The notes under the pieces: generated by a model | What the model was told of the DNA's origin: nothing | The model's database searches: none | The model's input: the letters and a program-made list of their open reading frames with translations, nothing else | Made by a program: the position numbers and the translations under genes | Assembly: GCF_019048865.1 (NCBI RefSeq) | Contig: NZ_CP077604.1 | Span: 248,001 to 312,000 of the forward strand | Length of the DNA stretch: 64,000 nucleotides | Source: Aquihabitans sp. G128 | Lineage (GTDB): Bacteria; Actinomycetota; Acidimicrobiia; Acidimicrobiales; Iamiaceae | Reading direction: 5' to 3' | Shown here: positions 24,487 to 36,243 of the stretch, in pieces | Numbering within the stretch: position 1 is the first letter of the stretch | Layout: every line of letters starts with the position of its first letter

Positions 24487-26715
24487 ATGTCCCCCAACCG
24501 CAGCACCGGAGAGTGGAGCCTCGCCGTACGCCAGCAGGCCGCGGTGGCGCGCCTGGGCCAGCTCGGGCTGCGGGGCGGCGACCTCCAGGACCTGCTCGAG
24601 GCGGCGCTGCTCTCGATCGCCGAGGAGCTGGGCGCGCGCAACGTGGCCCTCCTCGAGCTCCTGCCCAGCTGGCGCGAGCTGGCCGGGCGGGCGGCGGTGC
24701 ACGACGGTGCCGTGGTCGACGTGCGCCTCGTCGACCGGGTGCGGATCCCCGCCGGGCGGGAGTCGATGGCCGGTTTCACCGTGATGCAGGGCGTCGCCGT
24801 GGTCAGCGGCGACATCGAGGCCGACGAGCGCTTCCAGGTGCGGGCGCCGGACTACGGCATCCCGGCACGCGCCGCGGTCACCGCGCCGGTCGGCTGGGGC
24901 GAGCGTCCCTGGGGCGTGGTCGTCGTCTACAGCGACGTGGTGCGGGCGTGGACCGACGACGACGTCCACTTCGTCCAGTCGATGGCCAACACGGTGGGCC
25001 TCGCCGTCGCCCGCCAGCGGGTGGAGCACGAGCTGCGCGACAGCTCGGCCCGGCTGGAGCTGTCCCTCGGGGCCGGCGGCTTCGGCGCCTGGACCTGGGA
25101 CGTCCGCACCGACTCCGTGGAGCTGTCGCCCTCGGCGCTGGCCATCTACGGCCTGGTCGGCGAGGCCTTCGACGGGGACGGCGACGCCTTCCTCGAGCTG
25201 ATCCACCCCGACGACCGCGCGGCGCTGCGGGGCGAGACCTACGAGGCGCTCCAGACCTCGGGCGAGCAGCACAACGTGTACCGCACCGTGCGGCCCGACG
25301 GCGAGGTCCGCTGGGTCGAGTCCTGGGGCCGGGTCCTGCGCGGGAACGACCAGCCCTACCGGCTGGTGGGCGTCATCGCCGACATCACCGACCGCCAGCG
25401 GGCAGAGGAGTCGCGCGAGGCCCTGCTCGTCGCCGAGCAGCACGCCCGGGAGCGCCTCACGCTGCTCGCGGAGGCGACCGCTCGCTTCAGCGGAAGCCTC
25501 GATCCGGACGTGATCGTGGCCACCCTGCCGGAGTTCTGCGTGCCGCGGCTGGCCGACGTCTGCATGGTCGACCTGTTCGACGAGGTCGAGCAGCTGCGGG
25601 AGGTGGCGGCCGACGCCGTCGACCCGGAGCGGCTGGCCGACGTGCGGGCGCTGCGCCGGAAGCGGGCCGAGCTGGGTGGCGTCGGCGGGGTGTGGAGCGA
25701 GCGGCGCGTGGCCGGCCGGGCCGAGAGCGTCTTCGAGCCGGTCATGACCGACGAGCAGTTCCAGGCGGCGGCGTCCGACGAGGACCACCTCGCCCTCTTC
25801 CGCCGCTTCCACGCCCGGTCCTCGATGGTGGTCCCCCTGGTGGCCCGGGATCGCGTGATCGGCGTGCTGACCCTGATCATCACCGAGCCGGGACGGCAGT
25901 ACGAGCCCGACCACCTCACCCTGGTCGAGGAGCTGGCCGGCCGGGCCGCGCTGGCGCTCGACAACGGTCGCCTCTTCGCCTCTCGGAACCGGGTCGCCCG
26001 CTCGCTGCAGGCCGCGCTGCTGCCGCCGGCCCTGCCCCGCATCGATGGGCTGGGCCTCGCCGCCCGCTACCGGGTGGCCGAGGCCGACATCGAGATCGGC
26101 GGCGACTTCTACGACGTGATCGAGGTCGGTGGCGGGGCCTGGGGCGTGGTCGTCGGCGACGTGTGCGGTCGTGGCCCCGACGCCGCCGCCCTCACCGGCC
26201 TGATGCGGCACTCGGTCCGCACCGCCGTGGTGCGCGAGGCCGCCCCCAGCCGCGTCCTGGCCCAGACCAACGACGCCGTGCTCGACCAGATCGACGACGC
26301 CCGGTTCTGCACCGCCGCCTACCTGCGGCTCGAGCCCGAGGGGCCGGGCCGGCCCGTGCGGGTGGTGGCCTCCAGCGCCGGGCACCCGCGCCCGGTGGTG
26401 CTGCGGGCCGATGGCCGCGCCGAGCTGGTCGACTGCTCGGGCCTGCTGCTGGGCGTGGTCCCGTCGCCGTCGCTCGTCGACGTCGAGGTCACCCTCGAGC
26501 CCGGGGACTCCGTGGTGCTCTACACCGACGGCGTGACCGAGGCCCGGCGGGGCAAGGAGCTCTTCGGTGAGAAGCGCCTGCTCGCCGCCATCCGCTCCCT
26601 GGCCGGCCAGGACGCCGAGGGCATCGCCGCCGGCCTCGACGACGCGGTCAGCGACTACCAGGACGACGCCAACGACGACATCGCCATCGTGGTCGTGCAG
26701 GCCCAGCGCGCCTGA
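24487..26715 (+). CDS. GAF-PAS-GAF-SpoIIE (PP2C) phosphatase, RsbU-type
   Basis: 742 aa soluble sensor phosphatase. A first GAF-like domain (about 15-185), a PAS domain (about 190-305; [34 protein letters not shown]), a second GAF (about 325-500) and the SpoIIE/PP2C catalytic domain (about 505-742) with [47 protein letters not shown] and DDIAIVVV, the metal-binding Asp residues being present. Such enzymes dephosphorylate STAS anti-anti-sigma factors and thereby free an alternative sigma. The likely targets are the STAS protein at 46185-46517 and the RsbW/sigma pair at 43-44 kb. Confidence 0.92.
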   Translation: MSPNRSTGEWSLAVRQQAAVARLGQLGLRGGDLQDLLEAALLSIAEELGARNVALLELLPSWRELAGRAAVHDGAVVDVRLVDRVRIPAGRESMAGFTVMQGVAVVSGDIEADERFQVRAPDYGIPARAAVTAPVGWGERPWGVVVVYSDVVRAWTDDDVHFVQSMANTVGLAVARQRVEHELRDSSARLELSLGAGGFGAWTWDVRTDSVELSPSALAIYGLVGEAFDGDGDAFLELIHPDDRAALRGETYEALQTSGEQHNVYRTVRPDGEVRWVESWGRVLRGNDQPYRLVGVIADITDRQRAEESREALLVAEQHARERLTLLAEATARFSGSLDPDVIVATLPEFCVPRLADVCMVDLFDEVEQLREVAADAVDPERLADVRALRRKRAELGGVGGVWSERRVAGRAESVFEPVMTDEQFQAAASDEDHLALFRRFHARSSMVVPLVARDRVIGVLTLIITEPGRQYEPDHLTLVEELAGRAALALDNGRLFASRNRVARSLQAALLPPALPRIDGLGLAARYRVAEADIEIGGDFYDVIEVGGGAWGVVVGDVCGRGPDAAALTGLMRHSVRTAVVREAAPSRVLAQTNDAVLDQIDDARFCTAAYLRLEPEGPGRPVRVVASSAGHPRPVVLRADGRAELVDCSGLLLGVVPSPSLVDVEVTLEPGDSVVLYTDGVTEARRGKELFGEKRLLAAIRSLAGQDAEGIAAGLDDAVSDYQDDANDDIAIVVVQAQRA

Positions 26716-26744
26716 GCCCGCGCCGCCCTGCCAGGATCACGGCC

Positions 26745-27536
26745 ATGGCTGCCCCCGATCCCCGAGACGACCACGCGCTGGCGCGCACCCTCGCCGAAGA
26801 GGCCGGCCGGCTGCTGCTCGAACTGCGCCAGCGCCTGGTGGCCGACGGGGCCACCGGCGACGAGCTGAAGGCCGAGGGGGATCGCCAGGCCCACGAGCTG
26901 CTGATGGGCCGCCTGGCCGACGAGCGCCCCGGCGACGCCGTCCTCTCCGAGGAGGGCGCCGGCAGCGAGGGGCCGAAGGGCACGACCCGGCTCACCGCCG
27001 AGCGGGTGTGGATCGTCGACCCGCTCGACGGCACCCGGGAGTACGGCGAGCCGCCGCGGGCCGACTGGGCGGTGCACGTCGCCCTGGTGGTGGCCGGCGA
27101 GCCCGTCGCCGGGGCGGTGGCCCTGCCGGCCCAGAACCGCGTGCTCTGCACCTCGCCCCCGGCGCCGACCCCGGCCTCGCCGGCGGTGCGCCCCCGCATC
27201 ATCGTCAGCCGGACCCGGCCGCCGGCGGTGGCCACCCACCTGGCCGAGGCGCTCGGCGGCGTGCTGGTGCCCATGGGCTCGGCCGGGGCCAAGGCCGCCG
27301 CGGTGGTGCTGGGCGCCGCCGACGTCTACCCGCACTCGGGCGGCCAGTACGAGTGGGACTCGTGCGCGCCCGTGGCCGTCGCCCGCGCGGCAGGGGTGTG
27401 GGCCAGCCGCCTCGACGGGAGCCCGCTCGCCTACAACAACGCCGACCCCTACCTGCCGGATCTGCTCGTCTGCCACCCGCTGCTCACCGACCAGGTGCGA
27501 GCCGCGCTGGCCACCTTCGACCCCGACGGGGCCTGA
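26745..27536 (+). CDS. Inositol monophosphatase-family phosphatase, CysQ-like
   Basis: 263 aa. Li-sensitive phosphatase motifs: metal site E in [21 protein letters not shown] and C-terminal [15 protein letters not shown]. The pairing of DPLDGT with REYGE and the position next to cysDNC favour a 3'(2'),5'-bisphosphate nucleotidase (CysQ), which hydrolyses PAP to AMP and controls PAPS levels; inositol or fructose bisphosphate activity cannot be excluded. Ends 92 bp before cysD, which has its own promoter. Confidence 0.85.
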   Translation: MAAPDPRDDHALARTLAEEAGRLLLELRQRLVADGATGDELKAEGDRQAHELLMGRLADERPGDAVLSEEGAGSEGPKGTTRLTAERVWIVDPLDGTREYGEPPRADWAVHVALVVAGEPVAGAVALPAQNRVLCTSPPAPTPASPAVRPRIIVSRTRPPAVATHLAEALGGVLVPMGSAGAKAAAVVLGAADVYPHSGGQYEWDSCAPVAVARAAGVWASRLDGSPLAYNNADPYLPDLLVCHPLLTDQVRAALATFDPDGA

Positions 27537-27615
27537 CCCTCCGGCACCCGGAGCCGACCCGGGCGGGGCCGGCCGGATTGTTGAGCGGACTGGTCAAGAA
27601 TGGGCCGCCCCGGTC

Positions 27616-27621
27616 TACGCT
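27616..27621 (+). promoter_or_regulatory. -10 box of leaderless cysD promoter
   Basis: TACGCT, 7 nt before the ATG at 27629. An imperfect inverted repeat TTGAGC-N5-TGGTCAA lies at 27581-27597 upstream. Confidence 0.5.
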
Positions 27622-27628
27622 GTCGGCG

Positions 27629-28541
27629 ATGCGCACCACCTACGAGCTCTCCCACCTGCGGGCGCTGGAGGCGGAGTCGATCCACATCATCCGCGAGGTC
27701 GCCGCCGAGTTCGAGCGCCCGGTGCTGCTCTTCAGCGGCGGCAAGGACTCGATCGTCATGCTGCGCTTGGCCGAGAAGGCGTTCTGGCCGGCCAAGATCC
27801 CGTTCCCCGTGATGCACATCGACACCGGCCACAACTTCGCCGAGGTCCTCGAAGTTCCGCGACCGCCGGGTGGGCGAGCTGGGCGTGCGGCTGGTCATCG
27901 CCTCGGTGCAGGCCAGCATCGACCAGGGCCGGGTGGCCGAGGAGACCGGCCCCAAGGCCAGCCGCAACCGCTTGCAGACCACCACGCTGCTCGACGCCAT
28001 CGAGGAGCACCGCTTCGACGCCGCCTTCGGCGGGGCCCGGCGGGACGAGGAGAAGGCCCGGGCCAAGGAGCGGGTGTACAGCTTCCGCGACGACTTCGGC
28101 CAGTGGGACCCGAAGAACCAGCGCCCCGAGCTGTGGAGCCTCTACAACGGCCGCCACAAGCCGGGCGAGCACATCCGGGTGTTCCCCCTCAGCAACTGGA
28201 CCGAGCTCGACATCTGGCAGTACATCGGCGACGAGGGCATCGACATCCCGAGCATCTACTACGCCCACCCCCGCCAGGTGTTCCGCCGCGACGGCATGAT
28301 CCTCGCCGTCACCGAGCACCTCGCGCCCGGCCCGAACGACGAGGTCGAGACCCTCCAGGTCCGCTACCGCACCGTCGGCGACGCCACCATCACCGGCGCC
28401 GTCGAGAGCAGCGCCGCCACCGTCGAGGCCGTCATCGACGAGGTCGCCGCCACCCGGGTGACGGAGCGAGGCGCGACGCGAGCCGACGACCGCGTGACGG
28501 AGGCAGCCATGGAAGACCGGAAGAAGGAGGGCTACTTCTGA
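27629..28541 (+). CDS. cysD: Sulfate adenylyltransferase small subunit CysD (frameshifted in this sequence)
   Basis: Both halves match CysD: PAPS-reductase-fold P-loop [13 protein letters not shown] and [14 protein letters not shown] in the first frame; then [48 protein letters not shown] and the C-terminal KKEGYF after the shift. The frame changes at 27852-27853, where GAAG appears instead of GAG; deleting one A restores 303 aa, the usual size. CysD is the ATP sulfurylase catalytic subunit, forming APS from sulfate and ATP with the CysN GTPase. Since cysN and cysC are intact, an assembly error is the likely cause. Confidence 0.9.
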
Positions 28542-28684
28542 TGCTCACCCCGCTCGGCGCCGTCGTCCTGCTCGTCGCCCTCGCCTTCACGCTCCTCGTG
28601 TTCGGCCTCCTCGGGCTCATCGTGCTGCGGTCCGGCTGCGAGCGCTGCACCGATCGTCGGGTCAACGGAGGAGCGTCCTCGTGA
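28541..28684 (+). CDS. 47-aa single-pass membrane microprotein between cysD and cysN
   Basis: The ATG at 28541 shares its A with the cysD stop TGA, and the stop TGA at 28682-28684 overlaps the cysN GTG start, so the ORF is coupled at both ends. The product is one hydrophobic helix (residues 5-29) followed by a small cytoplasmic or external tail with C33-E-R-C36 and two Arg. No family recognised. The CxxC suggests metal or thiol chemistry or dimerisation. Exact double overlap in an operon that in most bacteria has no gene at this place supports a real, translated cistron. Confidence 0.6.
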   Translation: MLTPLGAVVLLVALAFTLLVFGLLGLIVLRSGCERCTDRRVNGGASS

Positions 28685-29946
28685 CGGAGCTGCTGAGGTT
28701 CGCCACCGCGGGTTCGGTCGACGACGGGAAGTCGACGCTGATCGGGCGGCTGCTGTACGACTCGAAGGCCATCTTCGAGGACCAGCTCGAAGCGGTGGAG
28801 CGCTCGAGCGAGGCCATGGGCGCCGAGTACGTCAACCTGGCACTGCTCACCGACGGCCTGCGGGCCGAGCGCGAGCAGGGCATCACCATCGACGTCGCCT
28901 ACCGGTACTTCGCCACGCCCAGGCGGAAGTTCATCATCGCCGACACCCCCGGGCACATCCAGTACACGCGGAACATGGTCACCGGCGCCTCCACCGCAGA
29001 TCTCGCCCTCGTGCTGGTCGACGCCCGCAAGGGGCTGGTGGAGCAGTCCCGGCGCCACGCCTTCCTGGCCTCGCTGCTGCGCATCCCGCACCTGGTGCTG
29101 TGCATCAACAAGATGGACCTCGTCGATTGGTCCCAGGACCGCTTCGAGGAGATCAAGGCCGAGTTCCGGGCCTTCGCCACCAAGCTCGACATCCCCGACC
29201 TCGCCTTCGTGCCGGTCTCGGCGCTGATGGGCGACAACGTGGTCACCCGCTCCGACAACACGCCCTGGTACGAGGGGGCGTCGCTGCTGCACCACCTGGA
29301 GCAGGTGCACATCGCCTCGGACCGCAACCTCATCGACGTGCGCTTCCCGGTCCAGTACGTGATCCGCCCGCACTCCGACGAGTTCCACGACTACCGGGGC
29401 TACGCCGGCACGGTGGCGGGCGGCGTGATGAAGCCGGGCGACGAGGTCGTGGTGCTGCCGTCGGGCTTCACCTCCACCATCGCCGCCATCGAGACCATGG
29501 ACGGGCAGCTGGCCGAGGTCACCACCGACCAGTCGGTCACCGTGCGGCTCACCGACGAGATCGACGTCAGCCGCGGCGACATGATCTGCCGGCCGGGCAA
29601 CCAGCCCCACGTCGGCCAGGACGTCGACGCCATGATCTGCTGGATGGACGAGACCCGCTCGCTCGGCGTGCGGGACAAGCTGGTCATCAAGCACACCACC
29701 CGCACCGCCAAGGCGCTGGTGAAGAACGTGCAGTACCGGCTCGACATCAACACCCTCCACCGCGACGAGGCGGCTGGTGCGCTGGCGCTGAACGAGATCG
29801 GGCGGGTGCAGTTCCGCACCACCCAGCCGCTCTTCTTCGACGAGTACCGCCGCAACCGCACCACCGGCTCGTTCATCCTCATCGACGAGGCGGCCAACAC
29901 CACGGTGGGCGCCGGCATGATCCTCGGCCCCACCGCCCCGGCCTGA
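28681..29946 (+). CDS. cysN: Sulfate adenylyltransferase large subunit CysN (GTPase)
   Basis: 421 aa, a stand-alone CysN without the C-terminal APS kinase found in CysNC fusions. GTPase motifs: G1 GSVDDGKST, switch [19 protein letters not shown]3 DTPGH, G4 NKMD. Followed by two beta-barrel domains. Hydrolyses GTP to drive the CysD reaction. GTG at 28681 overlaps the microprotein stop; the APS kinase cysC follows 2 bp after its stop. Confidence 0.96.
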   Translation: MTELLRFATAGSVDDGKSTLIGRLLYDSKAIFEDQLEAVERSSEAMGAEYVNLALLTDGLRAEREQGITIDVAYRYFATPRRKFIIADTPGHIQYTRNMVTGASTADLALVLVDARKGLVEQSRRHAFLASLLRIPHLVLCINKMDLVDWSQDRFEEIKAEFRAFATKLDIPDLAFVPVSALMGDNVVTRSDNTPWYEGASLLHHLEQVHIASDRNLIDVRFPVQYVIRPHSDEFHDYRGYAGTVAGGVMKPGDEVVVLPSGFTSTIAAIETMDGQLAEVTTDQSVTVRLTDEIDVSRGDMICRPGNQPHVGQDVDAMICWMDETRSLGVRDKLVIKHTTRTAKALVKNVQYRLDINTLHRDEAAGALALNEIGRVQFRTTQPLFFDEYRRNRTTGSFILIDEAANTTVGAGMILGPTAPA

Positions 29947-29948
29947 GC

Positions 29949-30521
29949 GTGAGCACCAACGTCACCTGGCACGACGGCGAGGTCGGCCACGGCGATCGGC
30001 CCACCCGGGGCGCCACGGTCTGGCTGACCGGCCTGTCGGGCTCGGGGAAGTCCACCGTGGCCGTCGTCCTCGAGCAGCTGCTCGTGGGCCTGGGCCGGCC
30101 CGCCTACCGCCTCGACGGCGACAACCTTCGCCTCGGCCTCAACGCCGACCTCGGCTTCTCCGCCGACGACCGGGCCGAGAACGTGCGCCGGGCCGGCGAG
30201 GTCGCCCGGTTGATGGCCGACGCCGGCGTGGTGGCCATCGTCCCGCTCATCAGCCCCTACCGCGCCGGGCGGGACCACGCCCGGCAGATCCACCTCGCCG
30301 CCGGCCTGCCGTTCCTGGAGGTCTTCGTGGACACGCCGCTGTCGGTGTGCGAGGCCCGCGACCCCAAGGGCCTCTACGCCAAGGCGCGCGCCGGCGAGAT
30401 CACCGGCTTCACGGGGATCGACGACCCCTACGAGGCGCCCGTGCGTCCCGAGCTCACCCTCACCCCGGCCGACGGCGATCCCGTCGCCCAGGCCACCCAG
30501 GTGCTGGCCCGCCTCGGCTGA
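29949..30521 (+). CDS. cysC: Adenylyl-sulfate kinase CysC
   Basis: 190 aa. P-loop [42 protein letters not shown] and [13 protein letters not shown], with the late [21 protein letters not shown] loop, are standard for APS kinase. Converts APS plus ATP to PAPS for sulfotransfer or reduction. The GTG start at 29949 lies 2 bp after the cysN stop. Confidence 0.95.
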   Translation: MSTNVTWHDGEVGHGDRPTRGATVWLTGLSGSGKSTVAVVLEQLLVGLGRPAYRLDGDNLRLGLNADLGFSADDRAENVRRAGEVARLMADAGVVAIVPLISPYRAGRDHARQIHLAAGLPFLEVFVDTPLSVCEARDPKGLYAKARAGEITGFTGIDDPYEAPVRPELTLTPADGDPVAQATQVLARLG

Positions 30522-30594
30522 GCGGGTGTGAACCGCGGGTGAACCCGGGGCCGGAGCCCTCGTGATCGGCCCGGGCCGGTGGTAGTGGTGGGGC

Positions 30595-33423
30595 GTGGCC
30601 AGCGACGACGGTGGAGCGGACGGACCCCCGGAGGCGGCCACTGCGGGCGGCCACCGGCGGGGCGAGGGCGGCGACCTGTTCGCCGAGGGGGAGGACGACC
30701 AGGCGCTGCGGGCCGACATCCGCCGGCTCGGCGAGCTGCTCGGTCGCTCGCTGGTGCGCCAGGTGGGCCCCGGCCTGCTGGAGCGGGTGGAGGCGGTGCG
30801 GACCCTCACCCGATCCGACCCGGCCGCCGCCGCCGACCTGCTGCGCGACGTCGACCCGGTGGAGGCCGGCCACCTGGTGCGGGCCTTCAACGCCTTCTTC
30901 CACCTGGCCAACGTGGCCGAGCAGGTCCACCGGGGCCGGGCCCTGCGCACGCTGCGGTCGGCCGACGGCGGCTCGCTGGCCACGACCGCCCGCCTGATCG
31001 AGGAGCGCCGGGCGACGGCCTCGGTCGACCTCGACGGGCTGGCCGCCGCCCTGGCCGTGCGCCCGGTCTTCACCGCCCACCCGACCGAGGCGGCGCGCCG
31101 CTCCCTGCTGACCAAGCTGCGGGCCGTGGCCGAGCTGCTCGACGCCGAGGCCGCCGAGCTGGCCACCACCGGCGGCCCCCGCACCCGGGCCGAGACCGAT
31201 CGCAAGCTGGCCGGCACCATCGACCTGATCTGGCTCACCGACGAGCTGCGCCGCTCGCGGCCCGATCCGCTCGACGAGGCCCGCAACGCCATCTTCCACC
31301 TGGTCGACCTGCAGTCGGGCGGCCTCGTGGAGGTCCTGGACGACCTGGCGCGGACCCTGGGCGAGCTGGGTGCCGAGGTGGGCGTGGCCGATCGCCCGCT
31401 CACGTTCGGCAGCTGGATCGGCGGCGACCGCGACGGGAACCCGAACGTGCTGCCGGCGCTGACCATGGACGTGCTGCTGCTGCAGCACGACCACGGCATC
31501 GCCGCCGCCGAGGGGATCGTCGACCGCCTCATCGAGGAGCTGGGGGTGTCCTCGGCCGTGGCGGGGGCGTCGGCCGAGCTCGAGGCGTCGCTGGCGTCCC
31601 ACCTCGCCGCCCTGCCCGAGGTGCCGGAGCGCTACCGGCGGCTCAACGCCGAGGAGCCCTACCGGCTGGAGCTGAGCTGCATCCGGGCCAAGCTGGCCCG
31701 CACCCGCACCCGGCTCGCTCGAGGCAGCGCCCACCAGCCCGGGCTCGACTACCTCGGGTCCCGCGAGCTGGTGGACGACCTCGACCGCTTGCGCCGGTCC
31801 CTCGCCGAGCACGGCGGCGACCTGGTGGCCGACCTGGTGGCCCGCTCGGTGCGCACGGTCGCCGCCACCGGGCTGCACCTGGCGACCCTCGACGTCCGGG
31901 AGCACGCCGACGCGCACCACGCCGCCCTGGCCGCCCTGTACGGCGCGGTGGGGGAGCCGTTCCGCCCCTACGGCGAGCTGACCCGCGGCGAGCGCACCGC
32001 GCTGCTGGCGCGCGAGCTCACCGGCCACCGGCCGCTCACCGGGCCCACCACCTCGCTGGTGGGCGACGACGCCCGCACCTTCGGCGTGTTCACCACCATC
32101 CGCGAGGCCCTCGACCGGTTCGGTCCCGAGGTGGTGGAGAGCTACATCACCTCGATGACCCGGGGCGTCGACGACGTGCTGGCCACCGTGGTGCTCGCTC
32201 GCGAGGCCGGGTTGGTCGACGTGCACCGCGGCGTGGCCCGCATCGGGTTCGTCCCCCTCCTGGAGCAGGGTCGCGAGCTCGAGGCGGCGGGCGAGATCCT
32301 CGACCAGCTGCTCCAGGTGCCGGAGTACCGCTCGATCGTGGCGGCCCGGGGCGGGGTCCAGGAGGTGATGCTGGGCTACTCGGACTCCAACAAGGACGCC
32401 GGCATCGCCACCAGCCAGTGGGAGATCCACCAGGCCCAGCGGGCCCTGCGCGACGTGGCGGCCCGCCACGGCGTGCGGCTGCGCTTGTTCCACGGCCGGG
32501 GCGGCACGGTGGGCCGCGGCGGCGGCCCCACCCACGACGCCATCCTGGCGCAGCCCTGGGCCACCCTCGACGGCGCCATCAAGGTCACCGAGCAGGGCGA
32601 GGTCATCAGCGACAAGTACCTGCTGCCGACCCTGGCCCGGGAGAACCTGGAGCTGACGGTGGCCGCGGTGGTGCAGGCCACGGCGCTGCACCGCCAGCCC
32701 CGCCTGCCCGCCGACGCCCTGGCCCGCTGGGACGCCGCCATGGACGTGGTCAGCGACGCGTCGCGCACCGCCTACCGCTCGCTGGTCGACGACCCCGAGC
32801 TGCCGGCCTACTTCCTGGCCACCACGCCCACCGAGCTGCTGGCGTCGCTGAACATCGGGTCGCGGCCGGCGCGCCGACCCGACGCCGGCGCCGGCCTCGA
32901 CGGGCTGCGGGCCATCCCGTGGGTGTTCGGCTGGACCCAGTCCCGCCAGATCGTGCCCGGCTGGTTCGGGGTGGGCTCGGGGCTGGCAGCCGCCCGCGAG
33001 GCCGGGCTGGGCGACCTGCTCGACGAGATGCTCGAGCGGTGGTTCTGGTTCCGCACCTTCGTCTCGAACGTGGAGATGACCCTGGCCAAGACCGACCTCT
33101 CGATCAGCCGCCGCTACGTCGAGCGCCTCGTCGACGAGCGGGGCCACCGCCTGCTCGACGTGATCACCGAGGAGCACGACCGCTCGGTGGCCGAGGTGCT
33201 CCGCCTGACGGGCGAGGCCCGCCTGCTCGACGGCCAGCCGCTGCTCCAACGCACCCTGGCCGTGCGCGACCGCTACCTGCTCCCGCTGCACCAGCTCCAG
33301 GTGGAGCTGCTCGCCCGCCACCGCTGGGCCCAGGGCGCCGGCGACGAGATCGACCCCGCCCTGCCCCGGTCCCTCCTGCTCACCGTGAACGGCATCGCCG
33401 CCGGCCTCCGCAACACCGGCTGA
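30595..33423 (+). CDS. ppc: Phosphoenolpyruvate carboxylase
   Basis: 942 aa, normal length. Catalytic His in [32 protein letters not shown], the [14 protein letters not shown] loop, and the C-terminal NTG end. Carboxylates PEP to oxaloacetate to refill the TCA cycle. The plant-type regulatory Ser is absent, as in all bacteria. GTG at 30595. Monocistronic, with a strong hairpin after the stop facing the convergent transporter gene. Confidence 0.96.
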   Translation: MASDDGGADGPPEAATAGGHRRGEGGDLFAEGEDDQALRADIRRLGELLGRSLVRQVGPGLLERVEAVRTLTRSDPAAAADLLRDVDPVEAGHLVRAFNAFFHLANVAEQVHRGRALRTLRSADGGSLATTARLIEERRATASVDLDGLAAALAVRPVFTAHPTEAARRSLLTKLRAVAELLDAEAAELATTGGPRTRAETDRKLAGTIDLIWLTDELRRSRPDPLDEARNAIFHLVDLQSGGLVEVLDDLARTLGELGAEVGVADRPLTFGSWIGGDRDGNPNVLPALTMDVLLLQHDHGIAAAEGIVDRLIEELGVSSAVAGASAELEASLASHLAALPEVPERYRRLNAEEPYRLELSCIRAKLARTRTRLARGSAHQPGLDYLGSRELVDDLDRLRRSLAEHGGDLVADLVARSVRTVAATGLHLATLDVREHADAHHAALAALYGAVGEPFRPYGELTRGERTALLARELTGHRPLTGPTTSLVGDDARTFGVFTTIREALDRFGPEVVESYITSMTRGVDDVLATVVLAREAGLVDVHRGVARIGFVPLLEQGRELEAAGEILDQLLQVPEYRSIVAARGGVQEVMLGYSDSNKDAGIATSQWEIHQAQRALRDVAARHGVRLRLFHGRGGTVGRGGGPTHDAILAQPWATLDGAIKVTEQGEVISDKYLLPTLARENLELTVAAVVQATALHRQPRLPADALARWDAAMDVVSDASRTAYRSLVDDPELPAYFLATTPTELLASLNIGSRPARRPDAGAGLDGLRAIPWVFGWTQSRQIVPGWFGVGSGLAAAREAGLGDLLDEMLERWFWFRTFVSNVEMTLAKTDLSISRRYVERLVDERGHRLLDVITEEHDRSVAEVLRLTGEARLLDGQPLLQRTLAVRDRYLLPLHQLQVELLARHRWAQGAGDEIDPALPRSLLLTVNGIAAGLRNTG

Positions 33424-33441
33424 GCGGCGGCCGGGCGCGAC

Positions 33442-33469
33442 GCCGCCCGGTCCATGGGGACCGGGCGGC
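33442..33469. terminator. Bidirectional terminator hairpin between ppc and MMPL gene
   Basis: A perfect 12-bp stem (33442-33453 with 33458-33469) with loop ATGG lies between two convergent stop codons. Confidence 0.75.
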
Positions 33470-33508
33470 CTCGGGTGCTCGATCTTCCGGACGGAGGGCC
33501 GGCCGAGG

Positions 33509-36078
33509 TCAGGCGCCGGCGAGGTCCGGGGTGGGGGTGGCCTCGTCGGTGGTCTTGTCGCCGAGCTTGGCCGGGTCGACCAGGCCACGGGTGACCCAGC
33601 CCTTCTCCTCGGCCCAGACCATGATCGGCGGCAGGATGACCAGCGCCGAGACCAGCGCCACCAGCACGTTCATGGCCACGATGGTGCCGAAGTCCCGCAG
33701 GAGCGGCAGCGAGGAGGTGGCGATGACCGCCACGCCGACGATGGCCGTCATGCCCGAGACGATGAAGGCCCGACCGGTGCGCGCGGCGGTGATGTCGGCC
33801 GCCGCCTGGGGCGCCAGCCCTCGTTCTCGTTCCTCGATGAACCGCAGGAGGATCAGCGAGGTGAACTCGGTGCAGACCGCGATCACCAGCGGACCGCCCA
33901 CCGCGGTCATGGGGCTGAGCTTCAGGCTGAAGGCGTAGGCCACCAGCGACGACGCGCCGACCGCGATGAGCACCGGCACCAGCGAGAGCAGCGATCGCAC
34001 GATGCTCTTGAGCCGCACGGTGAGGAAGGCGAACACCAGGAAGATCGACAGGTAGGTCAGCTGCACCCGGTTGGACTCGAGGTTCTGCAGCAGGCCGACG
34101 CCGACCACGGCGAGGCCCGACGGCGTGGCGTTGATGCCCGACGGCGGCAGGTTGCCCTCGCTGCCCTTCTCGGCGATCTTCTCCCGCATGTCGTCGATCA
34201 TCACGGCCCGGCTCTCGAGGTCGCCGGGCTTGGTGATGAACAGGATGTTGAACGCCGGCGACCGGTCCGACACCGTGAACGCCTTCACCGACTCCGGTGC
34301 CGCGTCGTAGGACGCCTTCACCAGCTTGCCGGTGGGGACGTAGTTGGTGGCGCCGGGCAGGTCGACGAGGTCGGCCAGCGGCGTGAGGATGCTCGAGGAC
34401 ACCAGCAGCTTGTCGTCGTAGCGGCGCATGGAGTCGTTGGTGAAGCCCTCCATCCAGTCCATGGTCTTGTCGGTGAAGAGCTCGTCCTGCTTGTCGGCCG
34501 TGACGTAGATGCCGAGCTCCGACGACGCGCCGGTCTCCCGCTCGAGGGTGGCGACGTCCTTGCGGTTCTGCGAGTGCTGGTTCACCCACTGGACCGGGTC
34601 GGTCTGCAGGGTGAGCTTGCCCTCGGTGACGATCCCCCCCGATGAAGATGATCAGGCTGGCGCCGATGAGCACCGGGGCGATCTTGGCCGGCAGCGAGCC
34701 GAGCTTGACCACCAGGGTGCCGAGGGCGCCCTCGCGGAAGTCCCGGCCCTGGGTGGGCGACTTGAACTCCCGGATGCCGAGGATGGCCAGGGGCAGGATG
34801 ATCGAGCAGAAGCAGATGACGGCGATGCCGATGCAGAGCAGCAGGGCGAAGTCACGGATCATCGGGACCTTGGCGAAGCGCAGGGCGGCGAAGGCGAAGA
34901 GGGCGTCGAACGTGACCACCAGCAGGGCGGGGCCCAGGTTCCGGGCGGTCTCCTGGATGGGGTGCTCGGCACGGTCGATGATCACCTCCTCCTCGATGCG
35001 CGTGCATCTGGATCGCGTAGTCGATGCCGACGCCGAGCATCACCGGGAGGCCGGCGATGGTGACGATGGTGAGCGGTATCCCGATCCAACCGGCCAGGCC
35101 GAACGCCCAGATCACGCCGATCAGCACCACGCCGAGCGGCAGCAGGCGCCACCGGACCTTGAAGAAGAGCAGGAGGATCACGATCATGATCGCCACCGCG
35201 AGGGCGCCGAGCTTGAGGATGCCGCCGCGGAGGTAGTCGTTGATGTCCTTGAGCAGCACCGGGGCACCGGTGACCAGCGTGGTGCCGCCCTTGATGTCCC
35301 GGTCGGCCCAGGCCGCCTTCACGATGTCGGCGCCCTTGCCCTCGGCCACGACGTCGGCGTTGCCCTTGAGGCGCACGATCATCTGGGCGTGGGTGTCGTC
35401 GAAGAACGACGACAGCAGGGGCTTGCGGATCTTGCCCCGGTTGTCGCGCAGCAGGACGTCGACCCACTCGGGGTTGTCGAGGCTGCGCTTCGACTCCGGC
35501 GAGTTGAGGAAGGGCGTGATGCGCTCGGTGGTCTCAGCCAGGTCCGCCTTGCGGACCTTCTCGCCCTCGGAGCCCGGCTTCTCCGCGGCGATGGCGGCGT
35601 TGATGGTGCTGGAGGCGATGGAGCCCAGGGCGGTGGCCACCTCGAGCTTCGGGTTGCGGTTCGGGTCCTTGGGATCGACCGGCCCCGGTGCGTCCGGCGT
35701 GCGCGAGAGGAGGTTGGCGCTGAAGTCGAGGGTGTCGAGCGGGGTGAGCACCGCCTCGATCTCGTTCGTGTGGCTCAGGATCTCCTTCTTGGCCGCCTCG
35801 ATGGCCTTCTGGTTCTCGGCGCTCGCCAGCTCGTCGACCTTGTGGCCGTCGTCCATGGTGAACAGGACCAGCATGATCTGGCCGCCGAACAGCTTCTGGT
35901 ACGAGACGTTGTCCTTGGCCACCTGGTCGCCCTTGTTCAGGTAGCTGTCCTGGCCGGTGGCGAACTTCAGCTGGCTGATGCCGAGGCCGAGGACGAGGGT
36001 GATGACGAGGCCGACGACCGACACGGCGCCGGCTCGCTTGCCGAGCTGCACGGCCAGGTTTGACCAGAACTTCTTCAC
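33509..36078 (-). CDS. MMPL/RND family membrane transporter (two frameshifts in this sequence)
   Basis: GTG at 36078 with GGAGCACC before it; the pieces sum to about 855 aa after repair. The layout is a first transmembrane helix, an extracytoplasmic domain (residues about 40-270), helices with VGIDYAIQMHA and an ALRFAKVPMIRDFALLL segment, a second periplasmic domain, and a final bundle with TEFTSLILLRFIEE. This is the HAE-3/MMPL type that exports lipids or hydrophobic molecules using the proton gradient. Frame breaks are at the seven-C run 34634-34640 and near 34997-35003; both are repaired by removal of one base. Divergent from the DUF5054 gene. Confidence 0.85.
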
Positions 36079-36143
36079 AGGTGGTGCTCCGTCGGGGTCC
36101 AGGCGGGAGGGGACGGACGACCTTACCCCCTGGTCACTTGGGT

Positions 36144-36212
36144 GCGTCGAACGGCACACGATCGGCCAGGGGTCACCGTCGGGTGACGGGAAGGCGTCAG
36201 GCGCGTCGAACG
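36144..36212. promoter_or_regulatory. Repeated GCGTCGAACG elements in the MMPL/DUF5054 divergent promoter
   Basis: GCGTCGAACG occurs at 36144-36153 and 36203-36212, and a small hairpin GTCACC/GGTGAC (36172-36187) sits between them. All lie in the 165-bp gap between the divergent MMPL and DUF5054 genes. This might be a paired operator. Confidence 0.35.
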
Positions 36213-36231
36213 CTCCGACGCCCAGCGGGCG

Positions 36232-36237
36232 TACCTT
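36232..36237 (+). promoter_or_regulatory. -10 box of leaderless DUF5054 promoter
   Basis: TACCTT, 6 nt before the GTG at 36244. Confidence 0.5.
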
Positions 36238-36243
36238 CAGGTC

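Noticed and set aside
22696..26385. A very long minus-strand open frame (over 1200 codons) across the SpoIIE phosphatase gene
   Set aside because: Its only real part is the ABC1 kinase (22696-24351). The rest is antisense to a well-conserved gene and is low-complexity Gly/Ala/Arg/His, as expected at this GC content.
27581..27597. Imperfect palindrome upstream of cysD as a fourth member of the TTGACCG regulon
   Set aside because: It is 17 nt long, has different spacing, and lies 31 nt from the start. It does not match the three-site pattern.
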